The notes under the pieces: model-generated
Told to the model about the DNA's origin: nothing
The model's database searches: none
Seen by the model: the letters and a program-made list of their open reading frames with translations, nothing else
Shown here: one piece after another, positions 1-21,799 of the stretch
Layout: each line of letters opens with the position of its first letter
Position numbering within the stretch: the stretch's first letter is position 1
Source: Toxorhynchites rutilus septentrionalis
Taxonomy: Eukaryota > Arthropoda > Insecta > Diptera > Culicidae
DNA: 64,000 nt
Direction: 5' to 3'
Assembly: GCF_029784135.1 (NCBI RefSeq)
Contig: NC_073746.1
Coordinates: forward strand, 164,821,325-164,885,324
Made by a program: the position numbers and the translations under genes

Positions 1-1264
1 TTTTACGAATTGAGCACATTAGATTTAATTATTTGACTTTTCTATCTTTTGTTACCACATTCTACACGTTACTATAAATTCGTACTAAATCTATCGAAAA
101 ATGGATGAGCGATGAGTTAGATTTATTCAAATTGTTCCAATTTCTACGGAAGACGCTGCCGGAGGAAGTCGTTTGGTCATCGAAGGTAATTTTACATATG
201 GAACGCGCTGATATGAATATTTCAGGCACGGTTGGTTATCAACGGCTCAATCTCCATCCTGAGCCGTTGAAGCTATTTGAGGGTTCAGGTTTCATCCGTT
301 TTCGATGAAAGGTTACAATATGTTTGGCCAATATCTCAATGTATAATCGGGAACGACTACACAAATGAGGCAACAGTTAGGTTCAGCGTTATGATCATAT
401 TTTTCGGTACCACTGACGAAAGCTATTTCCTTATATTGGTTCACTTTTTAAAGATTCTGGTGAACAGATTTTGGTATTTTTTAATAAAAATTATATATGG
501 ATAACTATGTAACCTAACTATGCAAACAACGTTTCAAAATAATTTTCATTCAATGTTTGAAAATTTGCAACTGCCTTTGGACATGCTGATCTCAATGAAG
601 GTACTCATATTCGATTCTGTATTGTGTGTCAACGAAATAAATAAACGGTTCCTGAAGTGAAAACTACTTTACTAGGTTGCACTCTATCACTACGTACTAA
701 TTTTTGTTATAAATTATTATTGTTATAAGAATTCAAGAAAAAATAGCCCTCTAAGTATTGTTGAAAAACAGTTGAAAAGCGGTTTGTTTATTCCTCATAC
801 ATCAATAAAAATCCACTAGAAGACGATACCGTACCTTCTGCGTCGCGAATGTTTTCTTTTCAAGAAGGCGAACACTTCGATCTCCGGTTCCAATATATGC
901 ATGATTACAATGGCACGACTCAGAATTGAAAAGCCCCTCTGTTTTGTTTTGTAAACATTCGAAATTTCATTCGAACAACAGATCCTAATCCCCCGTTGTT
1001 GATTGTCTGCACACGATTCCCGAAGCAGAGTCGACCTTGAAAATTTTGACAACCGCAGCCGTTCTCGCTCGTGCCAAGAAGAAGCAGGATTCAAAAAATC
1101 GATTTTTCCTGTTTTGCGCGACTGAAAACTCACCTGAGCAAGAGTGCGGTATTACGATCCACTAGTGTTTACAAATGGATCGCTAGATGCGTTGACGATC
1201 GTGGAAGCGTCCAGCGAAAAGAAATTGCAATATCTGTCCCTTCGCTAAATTAAGTACACTGAAA
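1..1264. other. upstream region, no gene supported until the PRMT9 leader
   Basis: Only short open frames occur here (for example 105-308, + strand). The frame at 105-308 could be a terminal exon of a gene lying to the left: tandem AATAAA signals sit at 636-645, as expected near a transcript 3' end. I do not recognise the peptide and cannot place a splice structure. The last ~150 bases before 1265 are presumably the 5' leader of the methyltransferase gene. Confidence 0.3.
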
Positions 1265-11475
<10,211 letters not shown>

Positions 11476-11480
11476 GAGGC

Positions 11481-11486
11481 AATAAA
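11481..11486 (+). promoter_or_regulatory. polyadenylation signal of PRMT9
   Basis: AATAAA five bases after the PRMT9 stop codon. Confidence 0.7.
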
Positions 11487-11984
11487 ATCAATATACTATT
11501 TACAAATACATACACAACATTATAATATGCTCGCACTTCTATCAGAACCAATATGATTAAACGAAAAGAGTGATCTGACACACAAACACTTTCTGAGGAC
11601 CCTACCTAGAGTACCTGTAGTATTGCAGAAGGCTGGTTTCAATGGTGTAGTCAAGATATCACACCCTTATCATACATATCACCTATCAGCTTAGAATGAG
11701 AAAAAAATCAGTGGATATCAGAATCAATGTTAGTCATTTCGATAGGAGAATAAATGCTATGACTCAAAATGATAAACTGTGCATAAAAATTATGTGAAGT
11801 GCTCCCCATCGATTTGAAAGCGGAAAGCGGAGTTTCATTTCAATCTCATTTAGTGTATACATAGTTGTGTTTTAAAGTCAGTCATGTTTCCTACAGAGCT
11901 GTACGATACTCGATTTTAGATCCTGTGTAGCAACCGGCGATGTGCTTTCTGACTCCGCGCTGACTGTAATCTGAGAAGGCAACC

Positions 11985-14655
11985 GTGTGTTACGTTTCAA
12001 GGTCACTTCGGTCAGCAACTTTGTGGTCCCTGTGAGTCGTCCTAATAATCCTCTCAACCGGAACTTCGCCATCGAGGAACTTTCTGTCGTCCTACGTTCC
12101 GCAGAAGGTGAGTCAACTGGCCCTGACGGTATCGACTATAAGATGCTGAAACAGTTGTCCCAGCTCGGACAGTCCACCCTTCTCAGCATCTTTAACGACC
12201 TGTGGGATACACACGAATTTCCCGAGGGTTGGAGACACAGCCTAGTAATACCGATACCTAAGGTCGGTCAAAGCAGCAACAACGTGAAAGGCTACCGTCC
12301 AATTTCCGTAACCTCCTGTTCATCCAAGATCCTAGAAAGAATGGCGTATATACGCCTGGTCACCTTTCTAACCAAAAATAGAAAATTGGACTATCGACAG
12401 TTCGCCTTCTGACCGGGTATGGGCACCAACAACTACTTCGCGACCCTCGGAGACGTGATAGCCGAAGCCAACAGGAACCGTCAGCAGATGTAGATGGTAG
12501 CACTGGACCTGGAAAAGGCATACAACAGAACATGGATCCCGTTAGTGCTGAAAACTCTGGCAGATGGGGGCGTTGACGGGAAATTACTGCACTTCATCAA
12601 GAACTTCGTCACACGCCGAACCTTTGAGGTCAAAATTGGTAACATCAGTTCCCGAGCTTTCCGCGACGAAACAGGAGTACCTCAAGATTCTGTTCTTGCC
12701 GTCACCTTCTTCCTCGTCGCCATGAATAGCCTGTTCCAGGTCCTGCCTGGGGGAGTCTTCGTATTTGTCTACGCGGACGACATTCTTCTGATGGCAGTGG
12801 GTGACACCCATAGGATTTCACGCATCAGGATACAGGCAGATACCAATGCCATCGGCCGGTGGGCGGCCGAGAGAGGATTTAGACTTTCAGCGCAGAAGAG
12901 CATATGGTGATTTGCAGCGACAGACATCATGGCCCCAACTCCAGGGTCCAGCTATATCAAAACAACATTCCCCGCCGAAAAACGCTAAAGATCCTTGAAG
13001 TGTTTGTTGACCACAAACTTAGCTTCCTCCGCCATTTCGAGGAAGTTAAGAAGAGCTGTGCCACCCGGTTGAATCTGTTGCAAACCATTTCCAAACCGCA
13101 CCGGACCAACAACAGAAATATCCGGCTACTGGTGGCCAAAGCCATCATCAGCAGCCGCCTCACCTATGGCCTTGAACTGACGTGTTTGTCCGGAGACAAG
13201 TTCCCAAAATCTCTGGCACCGATCTACAACAAAGCATTACGGACTGTCTCCGGTCTCCTGCCATCAACACCAGTTGCCTCTGTCTGCGCTGAAATTGGAG
13301 AACCTCATTTCGATCTAATCATAGACTCGGCGATCGTAGTCAGGACTGCCAGTTTCTTGTCGAAAACCAGCGGTAGAGGGGAGACCCACCTGACCGCCCT
13401 TAGCAAAACGATCCTGCAGCGGGTGGCGTATTACAACCCCCCGGTGGCAAAACAATCCTGGTTTGGTGCGAACGACTGGAGGTTCCCAACTGTTCTCGTC
13501 GAGAACGGTATTAGGGACAACTTTCGAGCTCGATCGGTCTGCTAGAATATTTCAAGACCATCATAGCAGAAAAATACCGTCTCCACGAGATCAGATATGG
13601 GGTGAGCGATAATAATAATAGTCGGATTTCCAGCAAGAAACTCGCGGACATCTGTCAGGTCTTCTCGGCCGAAGTGGCCGACATCTTCGAGGCAACTACA
13701 ACTTCATCTTCCAAGCCGTTGTTGGTCGTCTCCGATTCGGCAAGCGCCATTGATGCAATCGGTGCGACCAGGTCCAAGCATCCATGGGTACAGGGCATCA
13801 GGAAGTACATATTGTCCGACACTGTGCTCATGTGGGTCCCCGGACACAACTGCATCGCAGGGAATGAAGCGGCTGACAGGTTCGCCGGAATCGGTCACAC
13901 CAGACCGTTCTTCACTCGGGATGTGCCGCTTGACGATGTGAAGTTGTGGATCACCAACTCTTTCCGCACCTTTTGGTCCGAAAGGGGAGGGGGCAGTTCC
14001 TCAGAAAAGTCAAGGGCACGATTGTCAGGTTTGACGATGTTAAAGGAATGAGAGAACAACGAATCCTGTCCAGGCTGAGGACCGGTCACTGCTCGGTCTC
14101 ACCGGATTCAATAGAGGACCCTTCCATCTATTCTGCGACCTCTGCCAAATCCACAACTCCGTCGAGCACTTCTTGTGTGGTTGCCCGAAATTTGATGATC
14201 TGCGGAATTCATGGAATCAGCGGGTGTGTAAGAGACATCTTGAGGGACGATCCAGCAAGAGTAGCAGCGCTTGTCTGCTACCTAAAAGATGCCGAACTAT
14301 TTTTTAAGATCTAGCGTCTGAACAATGGATCAGACAAGAAGATCCTTGTTCCTTCCCCTCCACGATGAAGGAGAATAACAACACTTCGGCATCTTCAACG
14401 GCACGGCTTTCTCTCCACTGGCCTGGAGCTATGGGTCGAGGACATCCTTGCCATCTGGTCCAACAAGCAAACAGCAAGTTCTTTGTTAAGTTATGTTTCG
14501 CAAAAGGATTTATATGTGTTTAATTTTTACGTCCAACTTTTATGTGATAATTTTATGTGCAATCTGTTCTCAACGAAACTTGCGGCAATGCCTTCGATAA
14601 AGAGGCGAACCAGCTCAGGAGGCTGAAAACCTCTCAAATAAAGAATAAAAAAAAA
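11985..14655 (+). mobile_element. I-clade non-LTR retrotransposon, 5'-truncated
   Basis: It carries a reverse transcriptase followed by RNase H, the domain order of the I clade, and ends in an A-rich tail (AATAAAGAATAAAAAAAAA, ~14638-14655). The 5' part (ORF1 and endonuclease) is missing, as expected for incomplete reverse transcription. The exact left boundary (11880-11990) was not resolved. Confidence 0.75.
11987..14314 (+). pseudogene. I-clade reverse transcriptase / RNase H, broken
   Basis: RT motifs in order: STGPDGIDYKMLKQL, KGYRPISVTSCSSKILERM, ALDLEKAYNRTW, GVPQDSVLAVTFFLVAMNSL and the catalytic YADD (12770-12781). A thumb region follows (KTLKILEVFVDHKLSFLRHF) and then RNase H (LLVVSDSASAIDAI, VLMWVPGHNCIAGNEAADRF). 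At least two stops (~12411, ~12491) and frameshifts (~12905, ~13545, ~14045) break the frame, so it is inactive. Expected role was target-primed reverse transcription. Confidence 0.8.
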
Positions 14656-15820
14656 TTCAAGGTCTGTGGTTGGGAAAATTAAGTCGCTCTATCGATCATG
14701 ACCATTCGTTGGATTACGAAAATGAACTGCATTACCCACTATGATATTCATCAAAAACATCCTAACTGTCGTGACCATGGCTTGAGAATTTCGAAACTAA
14801 AAGATGAAAATGTTTTTTCTTACTTCTTCCTTTCTCTCCAGCCAGAGTTATTCCCGATTGTGAGTATTCTCTATTCACACTGAAACATCGATTCTGCGAT
14901 TCCTTTGAATTTGAGAGCAAACGCTTTCACTTGTTGGTTGTAACTGCTCGAATGGGCTATATTCATTATCATTTTAATGGGCAGTTTAACATGTGAATAG
15001 ACGTTCGTTGCTTTCAATTGAAAGTTTCATTCGATTTCATTCATCATCGTTAAAAAATGGGTGGGTTATACATAAGATATAACCACAAGGTTGGCACAGG
15101 ACTATCGTTGGCTTGGTAATCATTTGAGCGTATTGATTAAATTATTGATTATACCATTGATTGAAAGAAACAATTTTCGAATTCATTTGCGAACAATCCC
15201 CAATTTAGGTCAATTCATGCATTGTGATAGATAACGTTCTTCGTTGTAAGTCTGACGTATGGCATGATGCATTGTTCATTTATCGTGGACTTCCAAAATA
15301 TGTGAACAGAAGAATGGCTAAACGATCAATGTATTGTACATTTTCCTCTGAAGTTATTGCTTCTCCTAAGTGTACGTACTTCTCGAAACGCCAATTTGCT
15401 TGATTTGATGAACTTCAGGCATTCAGTTTTGATTTTGACATGTAAGTTGTGTTACCATTTGTATTATTCATCGTGTTTGTTTGAGTATTGCATTATTTCA
15501 TATCATGCTTGTAAGAAAATGTGCCACAAAAATACATACCCAGTGTTAGGGATTGAGTTAAGTCAACATTACACTTACATATGAAAGCTGGAATAGAGAA
15601 TGAGTGTCGCGCGGAAATAGAGATGGGGATAAGAATGAACAATAGTAAACAGATGAGGGAAGGGAAAGTTGAGAGAAATGACCGAGAAAAGCGAAAGAAA
15701 GAAACAGATAATGTACAGGGCAGATGAATTATAATTTAAATCGAGAAGATTGAGATAAATTACACTACAAAATAATTGGTAGCCCAAAAATATTGTGAGT
15801 GTAAGTGTGGAAGAATCAAG
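14656..15820. other. spacer, nothing recognised
   Basis: AT-rich. A purine-rich stretch lies at ~15590-15720. No supported coding frame or element ends. Confidence 0.4.
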
Positions 15821-16617
15821 TAGGGTAACACGGGGTGAGTTGGACATACGGGGTGATTTGGACCACCCCTTCATCTCAAAAAGTACGGCTCAACTTGGAT
15901 TTTTTATAATGTCATTTTCTTTTATCATTTAACCGTATGTAACTAACGTAAAAAACTTTGGTAAAATTCGACAGGTGGAAGGAAACGGTAGCATGAACAC
16001 AACAAGCACTTTGATTGTCAAAAAATGTGAGTTTTCCGATCGTGGTTTCAAGGTTTTTCCCGCTGATTAAACAAACTTTTCGTGTATTGTGCGGTAAAGT
16101 TCTGTTCGTTTACAGAAGAGGATCAATTTGATGCAGCAAAACTGTAAGTTTGATAACAATAATGAAATTAATTGCATGTTGTGTGGGGTGACATGGACAC
16201 GTTTCTGTGGGGTGAATTGGTCCTACAGGTTTGAGGCTTTTCTTTGATCCAATTGATTCCAGATGTCACGGAATTACAAAAAGAGGGTGGGCAGACAACG
16301 TTGGAAGAAGGAGGAGCTTGAAAGAGCAACTCAGGCCATTAAGAACGGATTTTCTTAGACCGACAACGAAAGTGTTTGAAAATGCTCGAACAACAGTGAA
16401 AAGATTCATGCAGAATTCGAGATCCAATTTTTCTGGTTTGGAATCTGCCCAAGACACCTGGTTTCGATCCCAAAACACTTACTAATTTTAACATTACCCC
16501 AAAATACTTCACATAAACATAAGTATGTTTTTTTTTGATGAAACACGCACTAGACCAAATCACCCCACAGACGGTCCAAATCACCCCGCATCAAATTTTA
16601 ATGTCCAAAAATCACCT
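15821..16617. mobile_element. pogo-like element with GGGGTGA/TCACCCC termini
   Basis: GGGGTGAGTTGGAC and GGGGTGATTTGGACC stand at 15832-15863, and the complement GGTCCAAATCACCCC at 16574-16588, so the ends are inverted. Two more copies of the motif lie inside (~16185-16235). It encloses a pipsqueak-type DNA-binding fragment. Exact boundaries and target duplication were not resolved. Confidence 0.5.
16263..16440 (+). pseudogene. pogo/jerky-type transposase N-terminus (HTH_psq), frameshifted
   Basis: ATG 16263 gives MSRNYKKRVGRQRWKKEELE followed by ATQAIKNG, the start of a pipsqueak-type helix-turn-helix as found in pogo, Tigger and jerky-like transposases. The frame stops at 16356, but a shifted frame continues LRPTTKVFENARTTVKRFMQ, which matches the second half of the same domain. 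No DDE domain follows. Confidence 0.55.
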
Positions 16618-16689
16618 TATTTATTTTATGATATATTTGGTAGTTTGAAGCATGATATAATGATTAAACATTATTGATTGAGTGAAAAC

Positions 16690-17110
16690 AAGTGTAGCTC
16701 AGTATGCCAAACCGATGTAGTGGTTCTCAGATTTTCAACAAAATTGGTTTTGTTCCTTATCGCAAAACATTAGACCCGATTTTTTTTTCATTATGGTGCT
16801 CATTTCTACTTAAGGGTGGTGCGAAAAATCAATCTTTTCCATTTTTTTCCCAAAAATGACTTTTTTAAAAAATTTATAACTTTTGAACCACTGGCTTTGG
16901 ACTAAAAGGCGCTATATTTTTGTATATTTTTTCTTGAAAGTTGAGGATTTTTACATAACATATCTCGATATCATTCCTTTTTACATTACTTTTGCGAAAA
17001 ATCTGGATTTTGGTTTTTGTTATTATTGATTGAGTTAGTTTTTCATAGTTTCCTCGGTTAAAGATATAGCGCCCAGAGAGGTATTATTGTTCGTTTTTGA
17101 GTTATTATTT
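16690..17110 (-). repeat. dispersed repeat shared with 36.8-37.96 kb
   Basis: CCAAACCGATGTAGTGGTTC and TCAGATTTTCAACAAAATTG at ~16710-16750 match, in opposite orientation, the segment at 37860-37950. The phrase CCAAAAATGACTTTTTT also occurs in both. Non-coding. Confidence 0.6.
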
Positions 17111-17246
17111 TTCAAATTTAATATGTTTTAAGTCTTCGTTCAATATTCCTATGTGACTAGAATCCAATCTTCCCGAACGTGTGATATTTTTTCAAAGAAG
17201 GTAGCCCAGTACCATTTCTACTGACGCTTGTGCGAATGGATACACC

Positions 17247-17643
17247 AGACAGTCCAAGTAAGAAAACGTACGACGAATTGGTATCGACGCTGTAAAACAT
17301 TTTAAACCAGAAATGAATAAAGGGTCCGAACGTTATCGCCATTTCACCAGGCAGATCAGAAAGATGGTCAATCGGTCACGGAATACGTAGTGGAACTGAA
17401 ATTACTCGCGGAAAAGTGTTACCATGGCGACTTTTTGACAGAGACACCTCGTGATAGATTTATGTTCGGAATCTACGATGGCAGGCTCCGTACACACCTG
17501 CTGAAACAAGAAGACGTTACGTTCGACAAGGCAGTGGAAGAAGCCTTGTCGTGGGAATTAGCCGTAAAGGACAAGAAAGGTCTGAAGAAAAAAACGTGCG
17601 ATAAATGCGGTCGCGATCACGATCATGGGAAGTTTCTAGCAAG
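17247..17643 (+). pseudogene. Ty3/gypsy Gag fragment
   Basis: Reading KTYDELVSTL, then GQSVTEYVVELKLLAEKCYH, FGIYDGRLRTHLLKQEDVTF and KAVEEALSWE, this follows the retrotransposon Gag (capsid) pattern of Ty3/gypsy elements. It is followed by CDKCGRDHDHGK, the start of a zinc knuckle. A frameshift lies near 17310-17345. No pol or LTR is seen nearby. A SINE truncates it on the right. Confidence 0.65.
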
Positions 17644-17714
17644 GAAATGGAAGTGGTATTGGAGGGAAGCATGGTGATAACGGAGACACTGTTCGTGGAA
17701 GGTTTTAATGAAAA

Positions 17715-17867
17715 ATGTGGAGGCGATCTGGCGGTAGTGGTAACATCCATACTTCTCACGCTAAAGATCACGAGTTCAATTCTCACTCCCGACATTTTCC
17801 CAAAATGGAAGGTAAAAGTGATGAACCAGCCGAAATTGTTAAAAGTCACTATGATACAGAAAAAAAC
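17715..17867 (+). mobile_element. tRNA-derived SINE, second family, copy 1
   Basis: It matches 36266-36425: GGTAGTGGTAACATCCAT (A-box region), CACGAGTTCAATTCTCAC (B-box region), then a body with CCAAAATGGA and GATGAACCAGCC, ending in a short A run. No target duplication was identified for this copy. Confidence 0.7.
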
Positions 17868-18664
17868 AACCATCAACACCACGGAAGAAACGCTGTGCCT
17901 ACGAGACGTATTGCGACTACACCCAAAGTCAAGCCTTTCCCGTACAACATCGAGTCTCACTCGTGGGTACTTGAGTAACATAGCGCACTGGAACGCTCAG
18001 CAGGCTAGTGAAATCACTTGATTTGTGACGTATTAAGTAATACGGGAAGGGGTTAATTTTTAGCACAAGTTATGGCATCCCGATTTATTACATAAAATGA
18101 GCTGAAAAATAACAGAGAATGTTCTACTCCCCGATACATGTATATCATTTGTATAATATATATGCTAGAGTCAGTATGAGCGAGCGAAACAGGAGACACA
18201 TCTGAATGAAAGCATATGAAAGCTTTTCTTATAGTTTGCTAAATACACGGCCCAGACAGAGAAAGATATATTCTCGTTCATGTTCTTCTTTATCCTCTTA
18301 GAAAACACTTTTCAACTTCATTTTATGATGAGGTGTAATATTATCACGCTTCTATATAACAGTACTGGCAGCTATATGGATAGCGCGGTCGTGTGAAATA
18401 GCTTTGCATTCCAGCCGGCCTTGGTTCGATCCCTACTGACGATCCCTATGGACTTTTTTTTTGGCACAATCCCAAATGAAATGAGAAAAGAAAACAAAAA
18501 GAGATGTCTGCTCGCATACTTACAAACCATTTTTAAGCTTTTAAAACAGCTCATTAATTGCGCATTTGACTCTCCAGCACACGAAATGGCATCATTTCTG
18601 CCAAAGATGTAATGTTTTCTGCCAACGCTAGTTTGGGTGTACCAGACGACAGTCGTCCACACTT
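17868..18664. other. spacer with a possible tRNA-like SINE head
   Basis: At 18378-18433 an A-box-like TGGATAGCGCGG is followed by a perfect B-box GGTTCGATCCC. This could be the head of another SINE, but no body, tail or target duplication was found. The rest is non-coding. Confidence 0.3.
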
Positions 18665-21385
18665 GTGGGTACCACTAGGAGCCGGATTATGTGGACACAT
18701 GATATGAACAAATTCGTGATCCGCGCCTTTTACATCTGCGCTGCTTTGAAGACGGACATGAGCGGTCGCCCTCGAATACTTACAATGTTCGAGGAAGCGT
18801 ATCCAAAGTTTGTCGGGAGGCTTGATCAGAACGCGATGAACGCGAGGTGTAGAGCGATTGTACGCAACAACATGCTCTTCTTAACGGGAATCGACCAGAT
18901 CAAGCAGCAGGCGCAAAGGGAATTAAGCTACAGAACAAACAGAGCAAGCGATGAGTCGAGACGAAGTTCAGTACGGCTGAGCAATTTATTCGCGAGTGGG
19001 GCACGCGAATCAGAATCAGTGGAGGCCACAGTACAACAACCCCCTGAGCCGGTAGATCCATAGCCAGATCAACAGCTACTACGCCATCTGGTTTTTCATT
19101 ACGACGAGACGATCTCACACGCTGCACTTGGTTGATGTTGAGAACATGGAGGATTTGCACCTGAAAGTTTACTGTGCTGCTGTGGTGTCCGCTAAAAGTT
19201 TAGGATACCGTATCAGCCTAAGAGGCGGACTGCTCCAATATCTACGTGAAAGGCGCGAGCCTTCATGGCGAAGGAGATTGGAGCAACGGACCCTAAATAA
19301 GCGTGCCGCAATTGGAAGGCTGATGGCGTATAGAAGAGGTAGCAGATCGGCGAAATTATATCGCCAAGTTGCTGTGATCGTGCGGCCTACTGAACTTCGG
19401 CAGCTGGGAGCTCACCAGCTGACGGGAAAACTCGACACACTGGTACAGCAATTGAGCGTCCTAACAAAATGGCTGAACCGTTACTCTAACTCTACAAAGG
19501 AAAGAATGATGTCCGCGAACCGCAGCACCGGGCCCCGATGGTGTTTAGAACTTCTAGCACATGAACCTGACCGTCGCACATCCAAAGACAGCTGAGTGCT
19601 TCAACAAGGCGCTACGTGATCCACACAACCTTCCTGAACTCGCCATCCGTGGCGTCACCTTCCTCCTCCCGAAAGACAGCAACACATTGAACCCATAAAA
19701 GACAGACAGACCGATAACGTGCCTATCGAGTCTGTACAAAATACTAAGCAGCATCATTACTGCCAAAGTTTCTGCCCACTGCGAACAACACCACATTATC
19801 GCAGAAGAGCAGAAAGGATGCAGGAAAAATACGCATGGCTGCAAAGACCCGGCCATCATCGGCGCTGCCATAGTCGTGTTGCAGTTTAGAACGCTGCAGA
19901 TAAAGAGAAGGATATTCCAAGGCGACTCTTTCAGCCCGCTTTGGTTTCGTCTGGTACTGAACCCCCTCAGTAGGACGCTCAATAGAAACGGTCATGGCTA
20001 TAAAATAAGAAGTCCACGAAGAAGTGATCCATACCTTCTACATGGACGATCTCAAGGACTACGCTGTTTCACGTCAGTGGCTAGGTGTAGCTATCCGAGT
20101 TATCGAAGAAATAAGCGGGGACATCTGCATGGAGTTCGGCCTCGATAAGTGCCACTGTGTCCATCTGCTGAAAGGACAGCTCACCGATTCCGGAGGTTGC
20201 GAGATCTATGATGGTGAGTTAATAAGGGACATGGTGCGTGGCGAATCTTATAAATATCTTGGATTCCGACAGCTCACCGGGACTCGCCACTCCGACATCA
20301 AGATGAAGCTGCGAGACAAGTTCTCGAGTCGAGTGAACAGTGTCTTAATGACTTTGTTCAATGCGGGGAACAAGGTACGCGCGATCAACACATTCGCGGT
20401 TCCCCTGCTGACCTTATATTTTGGAGTAGTCAAGTGGAACAAAACCGACCTAGAAGACCTTGAGAGGAGTATGAGGAAAGCATTCAAAGAGGCCGGAATG
20501 CACTATCCTCAATCGGCACTGCAGGGAGTGTCACTACCACGCAAAGAAGGGGGACTTGGAATAGACGACATATCTGCACTGTATGTTGCTCAGGTACGGA
20601 TAACTGCGCGAGTTCTTCGCAGAACGCGCCAACCAAAACGCACCATACCGAGCTGTCTGCGCCGATACAGCGCTCTGCACTTGGCGCAATCGGAGTACCA
20701 ATTCAACTGCAATCTGCAGACAGTGGAGGAGAAGATTGCAGTTTGGAAGCAGAAGGCAGTGCATGGTGCCCACCCCTATCAACGGGACCGGTCACACGTC
20801 GACAAGGCCGCGTCTAATCTGTGGCTAACACGTGATGGACTCTCTTCAGTAGTAGAAGCCGACATGATAACCAACTGCAGGCGTTACGTTTGGCATCAAT
20901 GCAATGAAGAAGATTGCAAAAAAATGCAATGAAGAAGATTGTGATGGTAATTTTTTGGAGAACCTAGAATTAAGAAATATTTTTACTATTCTATGCACTA
21001 ATCAAAGTTTTAACACGAGTCGCTCACTAAACCATGAACTGTTTAGTCCATATCTAGTTTGGATCAATGGCTTCCTATGGCAAAAAATGAACTCGGTACT
21101 CATTTTCAAAGGTGACAAAATAAACACAGTATACCGTTGCTACATCAACTAGCGATGTAGTTGTTACGACCCACCACAGGCACTGTTCAAGACAACCGAC
21201 GAGGCAACGAAGGAATAAATTATATATTTTTTATATTGCACTGTAGTTTTAGCTAATTAGACTTAAGTTAATAATTATGTAGTTATAATATATTCAAATA
21301 GTTTTAAAATGTATTGCTTGATGGTGGCTCTTTATCCACTTGAGCCTAATTAAATCAATAAAGGAAAAAAAATAAAATAAATAAA
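18665..21385 (+). mobile_element. R4/Dong-like non-LTR retrotransposon, degenerate
   Basis: It contains an RT region and a long 3' tail ending in A-rich (AAAT)n sequence at ~21362-21385. Motifs such as ITCLSSLYKIL, IAEEQKGC, IFQGDSFSPLWF and YMDDL are typical of the R4/Dong group. The part between the palm motifs is deleted. Clade assignment is by motif memory. Confidence 0.6.
18692..20932 (+). pseudogene. R4/Dong-like ORF with reverse transcriptase, broken
   Basis: A 5' frame (18692-19063) with WTHDMNKFVIRAFYICAALK is a Myb-like N-terminal region. A linker frame follows (19128-19595). RT palm pieces are scattered over frames between 19620 and 20050, with catalytic YMDD at 20039-20050. The best-preserved part is 20024-20932: YKYLGFRQLTGT, INTFAVPLLTLYFGVVKWNK, LERSMRKAFKEAGMHYPQSA and SLPRKEGGLGIDDI, the thumb and connector of this lineage. 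No C-terminal endonuclease core is recognisable. Confidence 0.65.
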
Positions 21386-21488
21386 CACAGAGGTCTACAT
21401 CGGGTTTTTAAGTAAGTATGTTCTTTCATGGATCAAATAGCAGTACGGCCCGGAGCGAGCCTGTTGTATTTCGACAAGATGGGACTCC

Positions 21489-21788
21489 TTGCCAAACCTC
21501 GGACCACACTCCGAAGTGATTGCAGGAACATCTGCCGTTCTGGGCGAAGCGTATATGCCCGCCAACCAGCCCCGATCTTTTTCCGCTGGATTACTCAGCA
21601 TGGCGCGCTTGAAGGGCAAGGCCTGTTCTAAATGCCCGCCAGAATACAGCAAGCCTCAAACAAACATTGACCCGTACCTGAAGAGAAATGCTTCCAGGCT
21701 TCGACGTGCGTTCCGGAAGCTTGTGGAGGGCGTAATTGCAGCAAGTGGAAATTCGATCGACTCTCAGAAATATCTCCCTTTTGAATGA
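21489..21788 (+). CDS. hypothetical frame of unknown origin
   Basis: A 99-codon frame opening near 21489 reads ...GTSAVLGEAYMPANQPRSFS...CSKCPPEYSKPQTN...DPYLKRNASRLRRAFRKLVEG... and ends at a TGA directly followed by AATAAA (21787). Two cysteines (CSKC) precede a basic helix. I do not recognise it; it could be the last exon of a gene or a fragment of an element. No ATG context or splice acceptor clearly sets its start. Confidence 0.25.
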   Translation: MPNLGPHSEVIAGTSAVLGEAYMPANQPRSFSAGLLSMARLKGKACSKCPPEYSKPQTNIDPYLKRNASRLRRAFRKLVEGVIAASGNSIDSQKYLPFE

Positions 21789-21799
21789 ATAAAAAACAA

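Noticed and set aside
186..227. possible tiny intron (AAGGTAAT ... TTTCAG) within the frame at 105-308
   Set aside because: About 41 nt is shorter than usual insect introns and the joined product is not recognisable.
15575..15874. 99-codon minus-strand frame with hydrophobic stretches
   Set aside because: Arises from purine-rich, AT-rich spacer; no homologue recognised and it overlaps the GGGGTGA repeat.
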